Assembly (NCBI GenBank): GCA_947476825.1 | Contig: CANJRV010000018.1 | Location: 1-42,148, forward strand | Direction of reading: 5' to 3' | From: Bacteroidota bacterium | GTDB lineage: Bacteria; Bacteroidota; Bacteroidia; Chitinophagales; Chitinophagaceae | Length of the DNA stretch: 42,148 nt | Shown: piece after piece, positions 17,829-26,246 of the stretch | How the letters are laid out: the number at the start of each line of letters is the position of its first letter | How positions within the stretch are numbered: the stretch's first letter is position 1 | Program-made: the position numbers and the translations under genes | Notes under the pieces: model-generated | Told to the model about the DNA's origin: nothing | The model's database searches: none | Seen by the model: only the letters and a program-made list of their open reading frames with translations

Positions 17829-18680
17829 TTAGTTCTGCTCAACTTTTTGCTTGCACCGTTTTTCAATTGCTGTTTTTAGTTTGTCAAATATAGCGGTATT
17901 GGTTTGTAGTTTACTCTCAAAACCATTACTCAAATCTTGTTCATAGTGCTTTAGGTTTACGGATAACATTTCGCCAAAGTAATTCATTAGTTGTTCTTGA
18001 TTTGGTGCAAGACCATCTGATGTTTCAAAGTATTTACAGTCATTGAGTGCTACCAATAAGCGTATCAACTCTATCTTTTTGCCTTTCGCTCCATTCCAAC
18101 GTATGCATTCGTTGGATGCTCTTATGATGTTCGTATTGTTTACATCATTGCATTCGTTTGTATTTCGTAGCTCTTGCACAAAAGCACACATGGCTTTGTA
18201 TTTGGCTACATATTTTACAAAATCAATATCACGGTTTTTAGTCAGTAATGAACAGCTCACAAAATTGTAAATGGTTTTCTCTTGTTGGTTTCCTTGTAGA
18301 ATTTTAGATTCCCAAACAATTCGCTTTAATTCTTGTGGGGTAAATTCAGAACAGAGTTTGGCATTGTCATTCATTGTAGAATGGGATTCATCGTAAGTAT
18401 AGACTTTTTGTAATATCCGAACTTCTTTAAAAAACTTAGCCCATGTAAAACCAAGATTATAATAAATTTGAAAGTAGTCTAATACCGTTTTATTAAAAGA
18501 ATACCCACTATTAAAATCTAGTTCTGATTCTACGTTTTGAATGATATAATTCTTTGCAAATACTTTATTGTTGGCTTTGGTTATAGCTTTCTGGTAAATG
18601 TTCTCAATAATGCTTTTGTATAACTTGCAAGTATTAATAAAAATAGTGTCCCATTGCGTTTCGGTAATTTTGATTTGCAT
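17829..18680 (-). CDS. RteC-like protein (element excision regulator family)
   Basis: RteC proteins of Bacteroides conjugative transposons activate excision genes. The C-terminal ~90 residues carry the family-like pattern RWNGAKGKKIELIRLLVALN, a Phe/Leu-rich stretch NYFGEMLSVNLKHYEQDL, and FDKLKTAIEKRCKQ at the very end, as in RteC. The N-terminal two thirds are helical and variable. I prefer the ATG at 18680, which starts MQIKITETQWD; the upstream TTG at 18707 adds nine residues. Its presence beside a recombinase fits a role in switching on excision. The assignment rests on recalled similarity and is moderately sure. Confidence 0.7.
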   Translation of the reverse strand: MQIKITETQWDTIFINTCKLYKSIIENIYQKAITKANNKVFAKNYIIQNVESELDFNSGYSFNKTVLDYFQIYYNLGFTWAKFFKEVRILQKVYTYDESHSTMNDNAKLCSEFTPQELKRIVWESKILQGNQQEKTIYNFVSCSLLTKNRDIDFVKYVAKYKAMCAFVQELRNTNECNDVNNTNIIRASNECIRWNGAKGKKIELIRLLVALNDCKYFETSDGLAPNQEQLMNYFGEMLSVNLKHYEQDLSNGFESKLQTNTAIFDKLKTAIEKRCKQKVEQN

Positions 18681-18902
18681 CGCCAATTTATTTGGTGCAA
18701 AGTTCAATACTAGCTACCTAACCAGTTTACGCAGTTGGTAATTAATGCTGAAACATTCGAGAATAAATCGAACATGAATCGAGTATAAATAGAAACCAAT
18801 AATTATTAATGGATTATAGTTCAGTATGGATGTGGCTAGTGCAGAGATGAGATTGAGAATGTTCATTGGAAGCATATACGATTGAAAAAATTGACCACTT
18901 AT

Positions 18903-21896
18903 TTAAGAAAGTAACTCTTCCAATAAATCCTTCCATAAAACAAACCCCTTTCGACCATCAGAATAATCATGTAAAACTCTACTAAAATTCATTGGTTTGG
19001 TTTCAAGAAAAATTTGTCTTCCATTTGTACGAATGTTGCCCAGCTGAAGGTCAATTTCTTTTATTTTTATTATAAGAGCTTCCTTGTTTTTTTCTGTGTG
19101 CCAAATGTAAGTTGCTTCCTCTGTATCAAGGGTTTCCAAAACAAGATGGAAATTCTCTTCACCAACCAATAGAAATAAAAATGAAAACGGATTAAGCACA
19201 AACCTTATTTTAAGAAGCTTTCCTTGATGCCTACTTGCTAAATAGCTCAACTGTTTAGAATGCTTATAATCTTTATTCCTCAACATATCCTCTAATAATT
19301 CTTGTGCATCCGTATAAAGTGCTTGTTGGTTTGTGTCGGGTTGTTGAAGTTGATTTATTTTTAATAGATTTTCATTCCCAGCCGATGTCATTCCGATAAT
19401 GCTCTTAGCTATAAATTTAAATTTCACTCCTTCTATTACTTCCCGATTTATTTTTTCAGCATCCTTTGATGTCGCTAATTGAGAAACCAATTTGTCATTT
19501 TCAAATTCGGCATGAATGTCAATGTTAATATTCTTTGATTTGAGTGCTTTAATAAAGTAGGATTTTAAAACTTCAAATTCAGGTCTTACATCAAGATTTT
19601 CAATTTCAAATTCAAGTTCACATTTTAGTTCAGACACATTGTATTTGAATCCAATACTCCCGTAGTGAAATTCTAGATCCGCAATTGGAATTTTTATTTT
19701 CTTCTCAATGATTAATATTTTTTTCGTTTCAATAATTTCTTCATTTGGTTCATCAAATAATGTGGCTTGCTTTTGAATCTTTCGGTAATATGTATTTCGT
19801 TTCAGAAAGAGTTTATTCAAGTAGTCAACTTTAATATCACGGTAATCATAGATAATAGGTGTCACTTCCGAACGTTGAACTCTGCCAATATACTGAATTA
19901 ACTTGCCCTCAAAAGAAAAGGGATAAACGAGGAATAAACAATTTGCATTTTGCAAATCAGTACCTTCTCCAAAAAATTGCCCGGTGGTAATAAGAACTTG
20001 ATAATTTCCATTCTTTAATAATTTCCATTTTGAATTTCGACTACTTTCGGAATCTTCACCACTCAATGCAATCGTTTCATAATCTTGTTTGAGGTATTGA
20101 CAAAGTGAGTCAATGTGTTCGATTCGTTCAGTAATTATCACAACTCTTTTTCCTGCTTTCAATTCATTAATTACATCTTCAAGAATGAATCTATTTCTTG
20201 CTGAATCGTGGATGAGTATTTTTGAAAGTGTTTCAAATTTATCAGTCTTGGAATTGAAAGGAACATCAAGTTGTGTATTTCTAATGATAATTTTGGCTTG
20301 ATGTGAGGTGCTTATTTCAGTTGGCTTTATTTCGATAATTACTTCGCCCAAGTGAATGAAAATTAGTTTACTGTCATTGTACTTTCGGAATGGTGTTGCG
20401 GTTAAACCATAGAGATAAAATGTATGAAGTTTCGCAATAGTATTCCTAAATGTTTCAGCAGGAATATGATGACACTCATCAATTATTATTGTTCCAAAGG
20501 CGGTAGGAATATTTTCTGAATCTATTTTGGCAAGTACTTTCGATAGACTTTGAATAGTTGCTATGGTGATTTTCTTTCCAATACTATTTTTGCCTTGTCC
20601 GATTTTTCCGGTTTCAATTTTCGGAATCCCGAGAAATGCTTCGACTCTTTCTGTCCATTGATCCACTAATTGCTTTCTATGAACAATGATTAAAGTCGGT
20701 TGCTTTTTTTCTGCTATTATTTTTAACGCGACAATTGTTTTACCAGAAGCAGGTGGAGCAACAAATACTCCAAAATCCTTTTTTGTAATAGTTTCAACTA
20801 CTATTTGCTGATGCTCCCATAGCTGAGCATTAAATAAAAATGAAACTTCTTTATGTTTATTTCTATCATCAATAAAATCATGTTCAATATTATTCTCTCT
20901 GCAAAATCTGATTAGCTTTCCAATAAAGCCTCTTGGAACAATAACTTCATTTTCGGTCTCTTCAACAAACTTGAAATACCGTTCTGTTCCAAAAGTATTT
21001 CTTCCGCTATTCTTTTTTATAATGAATTCTGTATTAGCAAAATTTAATTCATCTTTTATGAAATTTATTAATGGAGATGTCAAGCCGTCACGACTAATTT
21101 TTACAACATTACTAAGTGAAATTGTCAACTTTCCAGTATTTAATTTAGTTGATCGTATTATAGTTGCACTTGATAAGGCATGATAGTATTTATCCAATTC
21201 TGAAATAGAAACCCTTCTTATCGTTTTTAGTAATTCAAACAGTTCTTTTATTGGTTGTAAAGTTTCTTTATCAATAAAACAGCTATTACCTTTTTCTAGA
21301 GTCTTTTTGAATAAGGGTAACGCAATTAGATTTCCTAACCCTTTTCCAGATAAAAAATCTTGGTTCGGAAATAGCCGGTCAAAACTTGAACTTTTGTCAA
21401 ACGCAGAGAACAAACCAGTTGCCTCCAATATTGAAATAAATATTTTCCTACTTCGGATTGCAGGATATGCTTGCTCAAAGAAAATCCAAACATGTCCGCC
21501 GTTTCCTGAACGAGAGCGTTCCAAATAGGTTGGAATACCTTTTTCGCTACAATGATTTATAAAAGTCTTCGCTTCCTCAACCCAATTCTTTTTATCAAAA
21601 TCAGCAACAATGAAATGCGAAGTATTATCCGACAGTATTGGATAAATCCCAATCAATTGTTCTCCATTTAAATGTTTGGAAATTTCATTATCGTTTAATT
21701 TTAAATATGTTTTGTCCTTATAATTTTGAAAAGTGCCACCTTTCATTTTATGCACTCGAAACAAATAAGGATCGTAAAAATAAGCTGGCATATATCCGCT
21801 TTTGGCTCCTTTCTCCCATCGTACTGCAAATACATCTTCTCTGCCTTGAAAGACAGATTTGAAAATGTTGATTTGATCGGCTTGTGGATTGTTCAC
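18903..21896 (-). CDS. TOTE-type archaeo-eukaryotic primase fused to SF2 helicase
   Basis: Protein of 997 residues. The N-terminal half has primase features: the metal-binding pair Asp99/Asp101 in FIVADFD, the active-site His135 in SGNGGHVWIFFE, and FDRLFPNQD with GLGNLIALPLFK, the signature seen in proteins annotated as TOTE conflict system primase domains. From ~360 onward it is a superfamily 2 helicase: Walker A APPASGKT (380-387), DECHH (473-477), LTATPF (498-503) and YIGRVQRSE. The start is GTG at 21896. TOTE systems are proposed nucleic-acid-targeting conflict systems; a helper role in element replication is an alternative. The C-terminal ~280 residues are not recognised. Divergent from the AbiE pair. 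Confidence 0.88.
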   Translation of the reverse strand: MNNPQADQINIFKSVFQGREDVFAVRWEKGAKSGYMPAYFYDPYLFRVHKMKGGTFQNYKDKTYLKLNDNEISKHLNGEQLIGIYPILSDNTSHFIVADFDKKNWVEEAKTFINHCSEKGIPTYLERSRSGNGGHVWIFFEQAYPAIRSRKIFISILEATGLFSAFDKSSSFDRLFPNQDFLSGKGLGNLIALPLFKKTLEKGNSCFIDKETLQPIKELFELLKTIRRVSISELDKYYHALSSATIIRSTKLNTGKLTISLSNVVKISRDGLTSPLINFIKDELNFANTEFIIKKNSGRNTFGTERYFKFVEETENEVIVPRGFIGKLIRFCRENNIEHDFIDDRNKHKEVSFLFNAQLWEHQQIVVETITKKDFGVFVAPPASGKTIVALKIIAEKKQPTLIIVHRKQLVDQWTERVEAFLGIPKIETGKIGQGKNSIGKKITIATIQSLSKVLAKIDSENIPTAFGTIIIDECHHIPAETFRNTIAKLHTFYLYGLTATPFRKYNDSKLIFIHLGEVIIEIKPTEISTSHQAKIIIRNTQLDVPFNSKTDKFETLSKILIHDSARNRFILEDVINELKAGKRVVIITERIEHIDSLCQYLKQDYETIALSGEDSESSRNSKWKLLKNGNYQVLITTGQFFGEGTDLQNANCLFLVYPFSFEGKLIQYIGRVQRSEVTPIIYDYRDIKVDYLNKLFLKRNTYYRKIQKQATLFDEPNEEIIETKKILIIEKKIKIPIADLEFHYGSIGFKYNVSELKCELEFEIENLDVRPEFEVLKSYFIKALKSKNINIDIHAEFENDKLVSQLATSKDAEKINREVIEGVKFKFIAKSIIGMTSAGNENLLKINQLQQPDTNQQALYTDAQELLEDMLRNKDYKHSKQLSYLASRHQGKLLKIRFVLNPFSFLFLLVGEENFHLVLETLDTEEATYIWHTEKNKEALIIKIKEIDLQLGNIRTNGRQIFLETKPMNFSRVLHDYSDGRKGFVLWKDLLEELLS

Positions 21897-22242
21897 AGAA
21901 TTTTCCTAATTTGTTATATTCCCAATAATATTGATTTTTTATCAAATTCCGACTGGTTATTGTTTTTATTATCGTAAGGCGATTTTTTTCTGGGTAGCTT
22001 ATTTGAATTGATTATTCTTGACTTGGTAAGTATTATTCAAATGTTTTGCGATAACTTTCAATCAGTCAAATTTATAGTATAACCTACGTGTATTTCCATG
22101 ATTTTTACTCCATTTTGAACCTGTATTTATTTTAATTCTTTGCTACCAAGGTTTAAATCATTCAACTCTATTCAAACAAAATACATATAATATTTGCGAA
22201 TTGTATTGGAATTCGATACCTTTCGCAAAATAATACTCTGTT
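21897..22242. other. Divergent regulatory region between primase-helicase and abiE
   Basis: No gene is seen in these 346 bases. The right third holds the abiE promoter and operator described separately. The left part should hold the promoter of the primase-helicase (its GTG start is at 21896); no clear consensus box was found there. Confidence 0.5.
22193..22229 (+). promoter_or_regulatory. abiE promoter with overlapping inverted-repeat operator
   Basis: TTTG (22193-22196) and TACCTTTC (22217-22224; one mismatch to TAnnTTTG) are 20 bases apart, a good Bacteroidota promoter 19 bases before the TTG start of abiEi. A perfect 8-bp inverted repeat, TTTGCGAA (22193-22200) and TTCGCAAA (22222-22229), covers exactly the -33 and -7 boxes. 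AbiEi antitoxins are known to repress their own promoter through inverted repeats, so this is the likely operator. Confidence 0.65.
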
Positions 22243-23064
22243 TTGTCGAAGATTAGTAAAAATATTAGTTTAGAAACCTGGGTAAATGATTTATTAGCTC
22301 AGGGTAAATATGCATTTGCCTTAAATGCCTTACGCAAAGAATTTGATCACTTAAGCGAAGTCGCTATTAAGTTCTCATTAAAAAGATTAGTCGATAAAGG
22401 ACTCATTATCTCCGTACATAAAGGCTATTATTTAATTATTCCTCCGCAATATAAATCCAAAGGAATACTACCCCCAGCTTTGTATTTGGATGCATTTATG
22501 AAAGAGCTCAATCGGCCTTATTATCTTGGCTTATTAAATGCAGCAGCCTACCATGGCGCTGCACATCAACGAGCGCAAGAATTTTTCGTGGTAACGAGTT
22601 TTCCAGTACTACGACCTACGCTTAAGAAAGGCCTGAAAGTAAATTATATTAGTAAAAATAATTTATTGACCAACTTAATTGAGATTCGGAAAACTGAAGC
22701 AGGTTACTTGAATATCTCAAATCCAATACTAACAGCAATAGATCTTATACAATATGCCAAACGAGTAGGTGGAATGAATCGGGTTGCAACCATCTTGAAT
22801 GAATTGATGGAAAGCATAAAACCTGAATCAATAAGGTCAATACCCATAAAAGAAATACCAATAACTGCGTTACAACGATTAGGTTATTTGTTTGAGATGA
22901 TACTTCACAACCAAAATTTGGCGAATGAACTTTACACTTTACTACAAACGAATAATGAAGTGTTTTTTCGGACACCTTTAAAACCATCATCAAGTATTAA
23001 AGGCTTTAAAACAGATGAGAAATGGAAAGTAATTATTAATACCACAATCGAAATAGACGAATGA
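22243..23064 (+). CDS. abiEi: AbiEi-type antitoxin of type IV toxin-antitoxin system
   Basis: Antitoxin and transcriptional regulator of the AbiE abortive-infection system. The N-terminal ~75 residues are a winged helix (FALNALRKEFDHLSEVAIKFSLKRLVDKGLI, split around residues 20-55, then the wing GYYLIIPPQYKSKG). The central part matches the AbiEi fold: PYYLGLLNAAAYHGAAHQRAQ, then FFVVTSFPVLRPTLKKG and ISNPILTAIDLIQYAKRVGG. Length 273 residues is normal. The start is TTG at 22243; no ATG lies near enough. It overlaps abiEii by four bases (ATGA), implying coupled translation. In AbiE the antitoxin does not bind the toxin directly. Confidence 0.88.
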   Translation: MSKISKNISLETWVNDLLAQGKYAFALNALRKEFDHLSEVAIKFSLKRLVDKGLIISVHKGYYLIIPPQYKSKGILPPALYLDAFMKELNRPYYLGLLNAAAYHGAAHQRAQEFFVVTSFPVLRPTLKKGLKVNYISKNNLLTNLIEIRKTEAGYLNISNPILTAIDLIQYAKRVGGMNRVATILNELMESIKPESIRSIPIKEIPITALQRLGYLFEMILHNQNLANELYTLLQTNNEVFFRTPLKPSSSIKGFKTDEKWKVIINTTIEIDE

Positions 23065-23897
23065 TACCTCAAGCATACATAACAGAATGGGCTAATTTTG
23101 TGCCATGGCAAACGAATGAACAAGTTGAGCAAGATTTGGTTATTTGTAGAGCTTTAGTTGAAATATTTTCAGACGAATGGCTAGCCTCTAGTCTAGCTTT
23201 TAGAGGAGGGACTACATTACATAAATTATATTTACAGCCTCAACCACGATATTCAGAAGATATCGACTTAGTACAAATTAGACCTGAACCCATAAAAGAA
23301 ACTATTCAACGCCTACAGGAACGACTTGCATTTGTTGGAGAATGTACTGTAGTTCAAAAGGCAAATAACAATACAATTAAATATAGGTTTGAATCTGAAT
23401 CACTTCCTGTGCAAACATTGCGTTTAAAAGTAGAAACAAATTGTAGAGAGCATTTTCATGTGTTAGGTTATCAGTATATTCCTTTTGATGTAAATTCATC
23501 TTGGTATACTGGAAGTTGTAATATTACTACTTACAAATTGGAAGAACTTTTAGGAACCAAATTAAGAGCTTTGTACCAACGTAAAAAAGGAAGAGATTTA
23601 TATGATATGTATAAAGCATTGGTAGAAACGCCAACGTTAAATCTGGATGAAATCATTCAGTGCTATCATGAGTATATGGGTTTTGTGGTTGAAAGCATAC
23701 CAACACAGAAAATGTTTTTGCAAAACCTCGAATTGAAAATGAGTGATGATGAATTTATTGGAGATATTATGGCATTAATAAGGCCAACTGAAAAGTACAA
23801 TCATGATGAAGCTTTTGAATTAGTAAAGACCTCTTTAGTAGATCGTATTGATGAAAATAGAAAAATCTTTTTGAATAAGAAAACTTCTAAAAATTAA
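23061..23897 (+). CDS. abiEii: AbiEii-type nucleotidyltransferase toxin
   Basis: Toxin of the AbiE pair: a DNA polymerase beta-type nucleotidyltransferase that modifies essential cellular RNA (tRNA in studied homologues) and halts growth when phage infection or loss of antitoxin occurs. The active-site pattern is FRGGTTLHKLYLQP followed by RYSEDIDLV, with the two metal Asp residues in EDIDL (around residues 71-73). The later block KLEELLGTKLRALYQRKKGRD is the other conserved AbiEii motif, holding the K...D pair. 278 residues is the usual length. All key residues appear present, so the toxin should be active. Confidence 0.9.
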   Translation: MIPQAYITEWANFVPWQTNEQVEQDLVICRALVEIFSDEWLASSLAFRGGTTLHKLYLQPQPRYSEDIDLVQIRPEPIKETIQRLQERLAFVGECTVVQKANNNTIKYRFESESLPVQTLRLKVETNCREHFHVLGYQYIPFDVNSSWYTGSCNITTYKLEELLGTKLRALYQRKKGRDLYDMYKALVETPTLNLDEIIQCYHEYMGFVVESIPTQKMFLQNLELKMSDDEFIGDIMALIRPTEKYNHDEAFELVKTSLVDRIDENRKIFLNKKTSKN

Positions 23898-23900
23898 ACC

Positions 23901-24035
23901 ATGGACGCATTTAAATTACATACACAAGTTATTGATAATTATAGAGCTTATTTAAGTTCAGTTATCAATATTGCAGATGATAGAATTAAATTAAAAGTAG
24001 ACAAGAAATCATATTCACATAAAAAAGGATTATAG
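23901..24035 (+). pseudogene. Stub of a DEAD/DEAH helicase gene (N-terminal 44 codons)
   Basis: A 44-codon frame begins 4 bases after the abiEii stop with MDAFKLHTQVIDNYRAYLSS and continues to a TAG at 24033. Starts of this form (D-x-F/L-x-x-H-x-x-V/I-I-D/N-x-Y-x-x-Y-L) are typical of large defence-associated helicases. The rest of the gene is missing, and an AT-rich 115-base stretch without genes follows. I read it as the remnant of a larger helicase gene lost by deletion; a genuine short peptide is less likely. Confidence 0.5.
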
Positions 24036-24150
24036 AAACAGAATAAAAAAGAAAAATATTTTTAACACCATATGGCAATAAAAACTGAGCAAATTCATAA
24101 AGTATCACAATGATCGAAACTAAAAAAAATAAAACGAGAAAAAATAATAC

Positions 24151-24900
24151 TCAAAGTTGAATCATGTCTTCATCTTTGATTGGAATAAACTTTTCTTTTT
24201 TAGTTGTGATCAATGCAATAGTATGATTGGCATAGTTAAAATCATCACACCATTTTCTGCATTTTCTTTTTATAGTAGAATCTAGATATTTATCGAAGTA
24301 ATATTCAAATTTCATCATGGCATGATTATCATGATATATATCGACATAATTAGAGAAATTATTTACGAAAAACTCTTCTTTTAACTTCTTTATATCTGCT
24401 TTGATTATTTCTAATTGTGGTGCCGGAGGTGGGGAGGTTGTAATATTGCTCACTTCATCTGTCAGAATAAATGATTTACCTTTTCTTTTTCCTTTATTAT
24501 TGGATTTTGCATCAGTTAATAATTTATCAAATTTGGCGCTATCTGCTTTGTATTCCATATACCTTTCCAAATCCACATTTCGTTGTTTTAATTCCCTTCC
24601 AAGTGCCATGAGGTCCTTTTTATTATAATAGTAGCTTTTACCTCTTTTAAAATGGTTTGTAAAATTAAATTCTTCTCGAATAAATTTTCCAGATCCATGT
24701 GACGCATTTTTGATAATTTTATCGATATCGTTTTCTCTTACCCAATCTCCTCTTTCGATACTTAGTTTTTGGAATTCGATGGTAGCTTTATCTAAGGCTT
24801 CTTTTGAAAATTGATCTTCCTCTGACAAATCATTAAGTCCTATTACTTGGGTTATAACAGATGTTAGTTTTTTAATTTCGGCAAGTATTTCCTGATGCAT
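24151..24900 (-). CDS. Unknown 249-residue protein of the element
   Basis: Not recognised. Residues 1-20 form a hydrophobic/charged helix; residues ~30-115 look like a helical DNA-binding type domain (LSIERGDWVRENDIDKIIK, then FKRGKSYYYNKKDLMALGRE, reminiscent of MerR or excisionase-type folds, without a clear turn); ~130-160 is a Lys/Pro linker; the end (residues 165-249) is helical with many aromatic and charged residues (YVDIYHDNHAMMKFEYYFDK). It is the last gene before attR and faces away from the abiE genes. A role in element maintenance or regulation is possible but unproven. Confidence 0.65.
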   Translation of the reverse strand: MHQEILAEIKKLTSVITQVIGLNDLSEEDQFSKEALDKATIEFQKLSIERGDWVRENDIDKIIKNASHGSGKFIREEFNFTNHFKRGKSYYYNKKDLMALGRELKQRNVDLERYMEYKADSAKFDKLLTDAKSNNKGKRKGKSFILTDEVSNITTSPPPAPQLEIIKADIKKLKEEFFVNNFSNYVDIYHDNHAMMKFEYYFDKYLDSTIKRKCRKWCDDFNYANHTIALITTKKEKFIPIKDEDMIQL

Positions 24901-25018
24901 AAAATTTAATTTAAGTAGAATATGTACAAAATTGAGAAATCTTCAATAAATCATCGAAGAAAAATTTGAACTTGTTTAGTAAGGTTTCTGAGTCAATAAA
25001 GTTCGACTTTGAACTGCT

Positions 25019-25060
25019 TGCTCCCACCCAATAGGATAATCCTGACTCGTCGTCGGGATT
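25019..25060. repeat. attR: 42-bp direct repeat (right end of element)
   Basis: Perfect copy of 15213-15254. It contains the last seven acceptor bases of a tRNA-Val copy (TGCTCCC at 25019) without the rest of the tRNA, followed by the terminator stem. The left flank belongs to the element and the right flank to the chromosome before rnhB. A minus frame (25108 to 24911) crosses the site and carries the possible alternative tail of the recombinase. Confidence 0.92.
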
Positions 25061-25139
25061 TTTTCTTTGATAACTTACCGAAAGCTTTGATATTTTTTTG
25101 CGTTTCATACTAATATCTCTATATCTTAGCGTTGATTCT

Positions 25140-25757
25140 ATGTTATTACCTTTTCATACACCTAACAGAATAGAAGCAGGCTGTGATGAAGCAGGTCGAG
25201 GTTGTTTGGCTGGTCCTGTAAGTGCTGCGGCAGTTATTTTGCCAACAAATTTTTATCACCCATTGTTGAATGATTCTAAGAAGTTGACGGAAGCAATGCG
25301 TAATTTATTAAGACCAATTATTGAACAAGAAGCATTAGCATTTGCTGTTGCTTTTGTGCATCATAAAAAAATTGATCAAATAAATATTTTGCAAGCTTCA
25401 TTCAAAGCCATGCATTTAGCTGTTGATCAATTGGCACTGAAGCCCGAGCATTTATTGATAGATGGAAATCGTTTTGTGAACCATAAACAAATTCCTCATA
25501 CTTGTATTATCAAAGGAGATGGGAAATATGCAAGTATTGCAGCGGCAAGTATTTTGGCAAAAACATATCGAGATGAATACATGCAAAAATTGGATAAAAA
25601 ATTCCCAGTATATGGCTGGCAACAAAATAAGGGCTACCCAACATTTGCGCATCGCGAAGCCATCAGGCTAAATGGGTTGAGCCCGTTTCATCGAAAAACA
25701 TTTGCGTGTTTCCCAAAACAAATGGAACTTTTTAAGGATGAAAAATTACTAGAATGA
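25140..25757 (+). CDS. rnhB: Ribonuclease HII
   Basis: Cytosolic nuclease that cuts the RNA strand at ribonucleotides in DNA duplexes. The catalytic site motif [17 protein letters not shown] opens the protein; the later blocks LLIDGNRFV and [18 protein letters not shown] hold the other acidic residues (Asp in DGN and Asp of YRDEY). The ATG at 25140 gives 205 residues, the usual RNase HII length; the frame is open upstream to a TTG at 25098 but the added residues are not conserved. It lies 80 bases after attR, so the element sits between tRNA-Val and this gene. Convergent with rpiB. Confidence 0.96.
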   Translation: MLLPFHTPNRIEAGCDEAGRGCLAGPVSAAAVILPTNFYHPLLNDSKKLTEAMRNLLRPIIEQEALAFAVAFVHHKKIDQINILQASFKAMHLAVDQLALKPEHLLIDGNRFVNHKQIPHTCIIKGDGKYASIAAASILAKTYRDEYMQKLDKKFPVYGWQQNKGYPTFAHREAIRLNGLSPFHRKTFACFPKQMELFKDEKLLE

Positions 25758-25788
25758 GAGGTCATTCAAAGTAACATCAAAGGAAAAT

Positions 25789-26229
25789 TTAGCAGTTTAT
25801 TTTGTTGACTCTTGTTTGGTGTCGACCACCTTCAAAGCTAGTTGCTAAAAAAGTATCTACACAGGCAACAGCCTCTTCTTCTGTCATATAGCGAGCAGGA
25901 ATACCAATTATATTTGCGTCATTGTGTTGACGAGCCAATGCGGCGATTTCATTTTTCCAACAAAGTGCAGCTCGAATGCCTGCATGTTTATTGGCTGTGA
26001 TACAAACACCATTCGCACTTCCGCAAATTAATATACCAAAAATTGCTTTGCCATTTTCAACATCCAAAGCAACAGGATGCGCATAATCCGGATAATCAAC
26101 GCTGTCTGTGGAATCGGTTCCATGATTGATAATCGTGTAACCTTTAGATTCTAAATGCTGTATCAAAATTGTTTTATGCGCCACTCCTGCGTGGTCGCAT
26201 CCGATAGAAATTATTTTAGTATTCGACAT
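25789..26229 (-). CDS. rpiB: Ribose-5-phosphate isomerase B
   Basis: Interconverts ribose 5-phosphate and ribulose 5-phosphate in the pentose phosphate pathway. The family motifs are complete: GCDHAGVAHK at the start, SVDYPDYAHPVA, the active-site loop ILICGSANGVCITANKHAG with the catalytic Cys, and ALCWKNEIAALARQHNDAN. 146 residues matches the LacA/RpiB family. It is convergent with rnhB (31 bases between stops) and lies 17 bases after the stop of the upstream minus-strand gene, so a shared transcript with that gene is likely. Confidence 0.96.
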   Translation of the reverse strand: MSNTKIISIGCDHAGVAHKTILIQHLESKGYTIINHGTDSTDSVDYPDYAHPVALDVENGKAIFGILICGSANGVCITANKHAGIRAALCWKNEIAALARQHNDANIIGIPARYMTEEEAVACVDTFLATSFEGGRHQTRVNKINC

Positions 26230-26246
26230 GAATCAATGACCTTTTT

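Larger units (their letters stand above)
15213..25060. mobile_element. Integrated genomic island in tRNA-Val, about 9.8 kb
   Basis: Bounded by perfect 42-bp repeats (attL, attR); excision would release a circle of 9806 bp. Contents in order: large serine recombinase, small unknown protein, winged-helix-like protein, RteC-like protein, TOTE-type primase-helicase (all minus), AbiEi and AbiEii (plus), a stub helicase fragment (plus) and an unknown 249-residue gene (minus). No relaxase, type IV secretion, capsid or plasmid replication gene is visible, so it is not self-transmissible as seen; it may depend on a helper or on transduction. Chromosomal synteny before integration would join tRNA-Val directly to rnhB. 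Confidence 0.9.

Noticed and set aside
24911-25108. Minus-strand frame of 65 codons across attR
   Set aside because: Not an independent gene; it joins chromosomal, att and element DNA. Its last part is only meaningful as the possible tail of the recombinase in the excised form.
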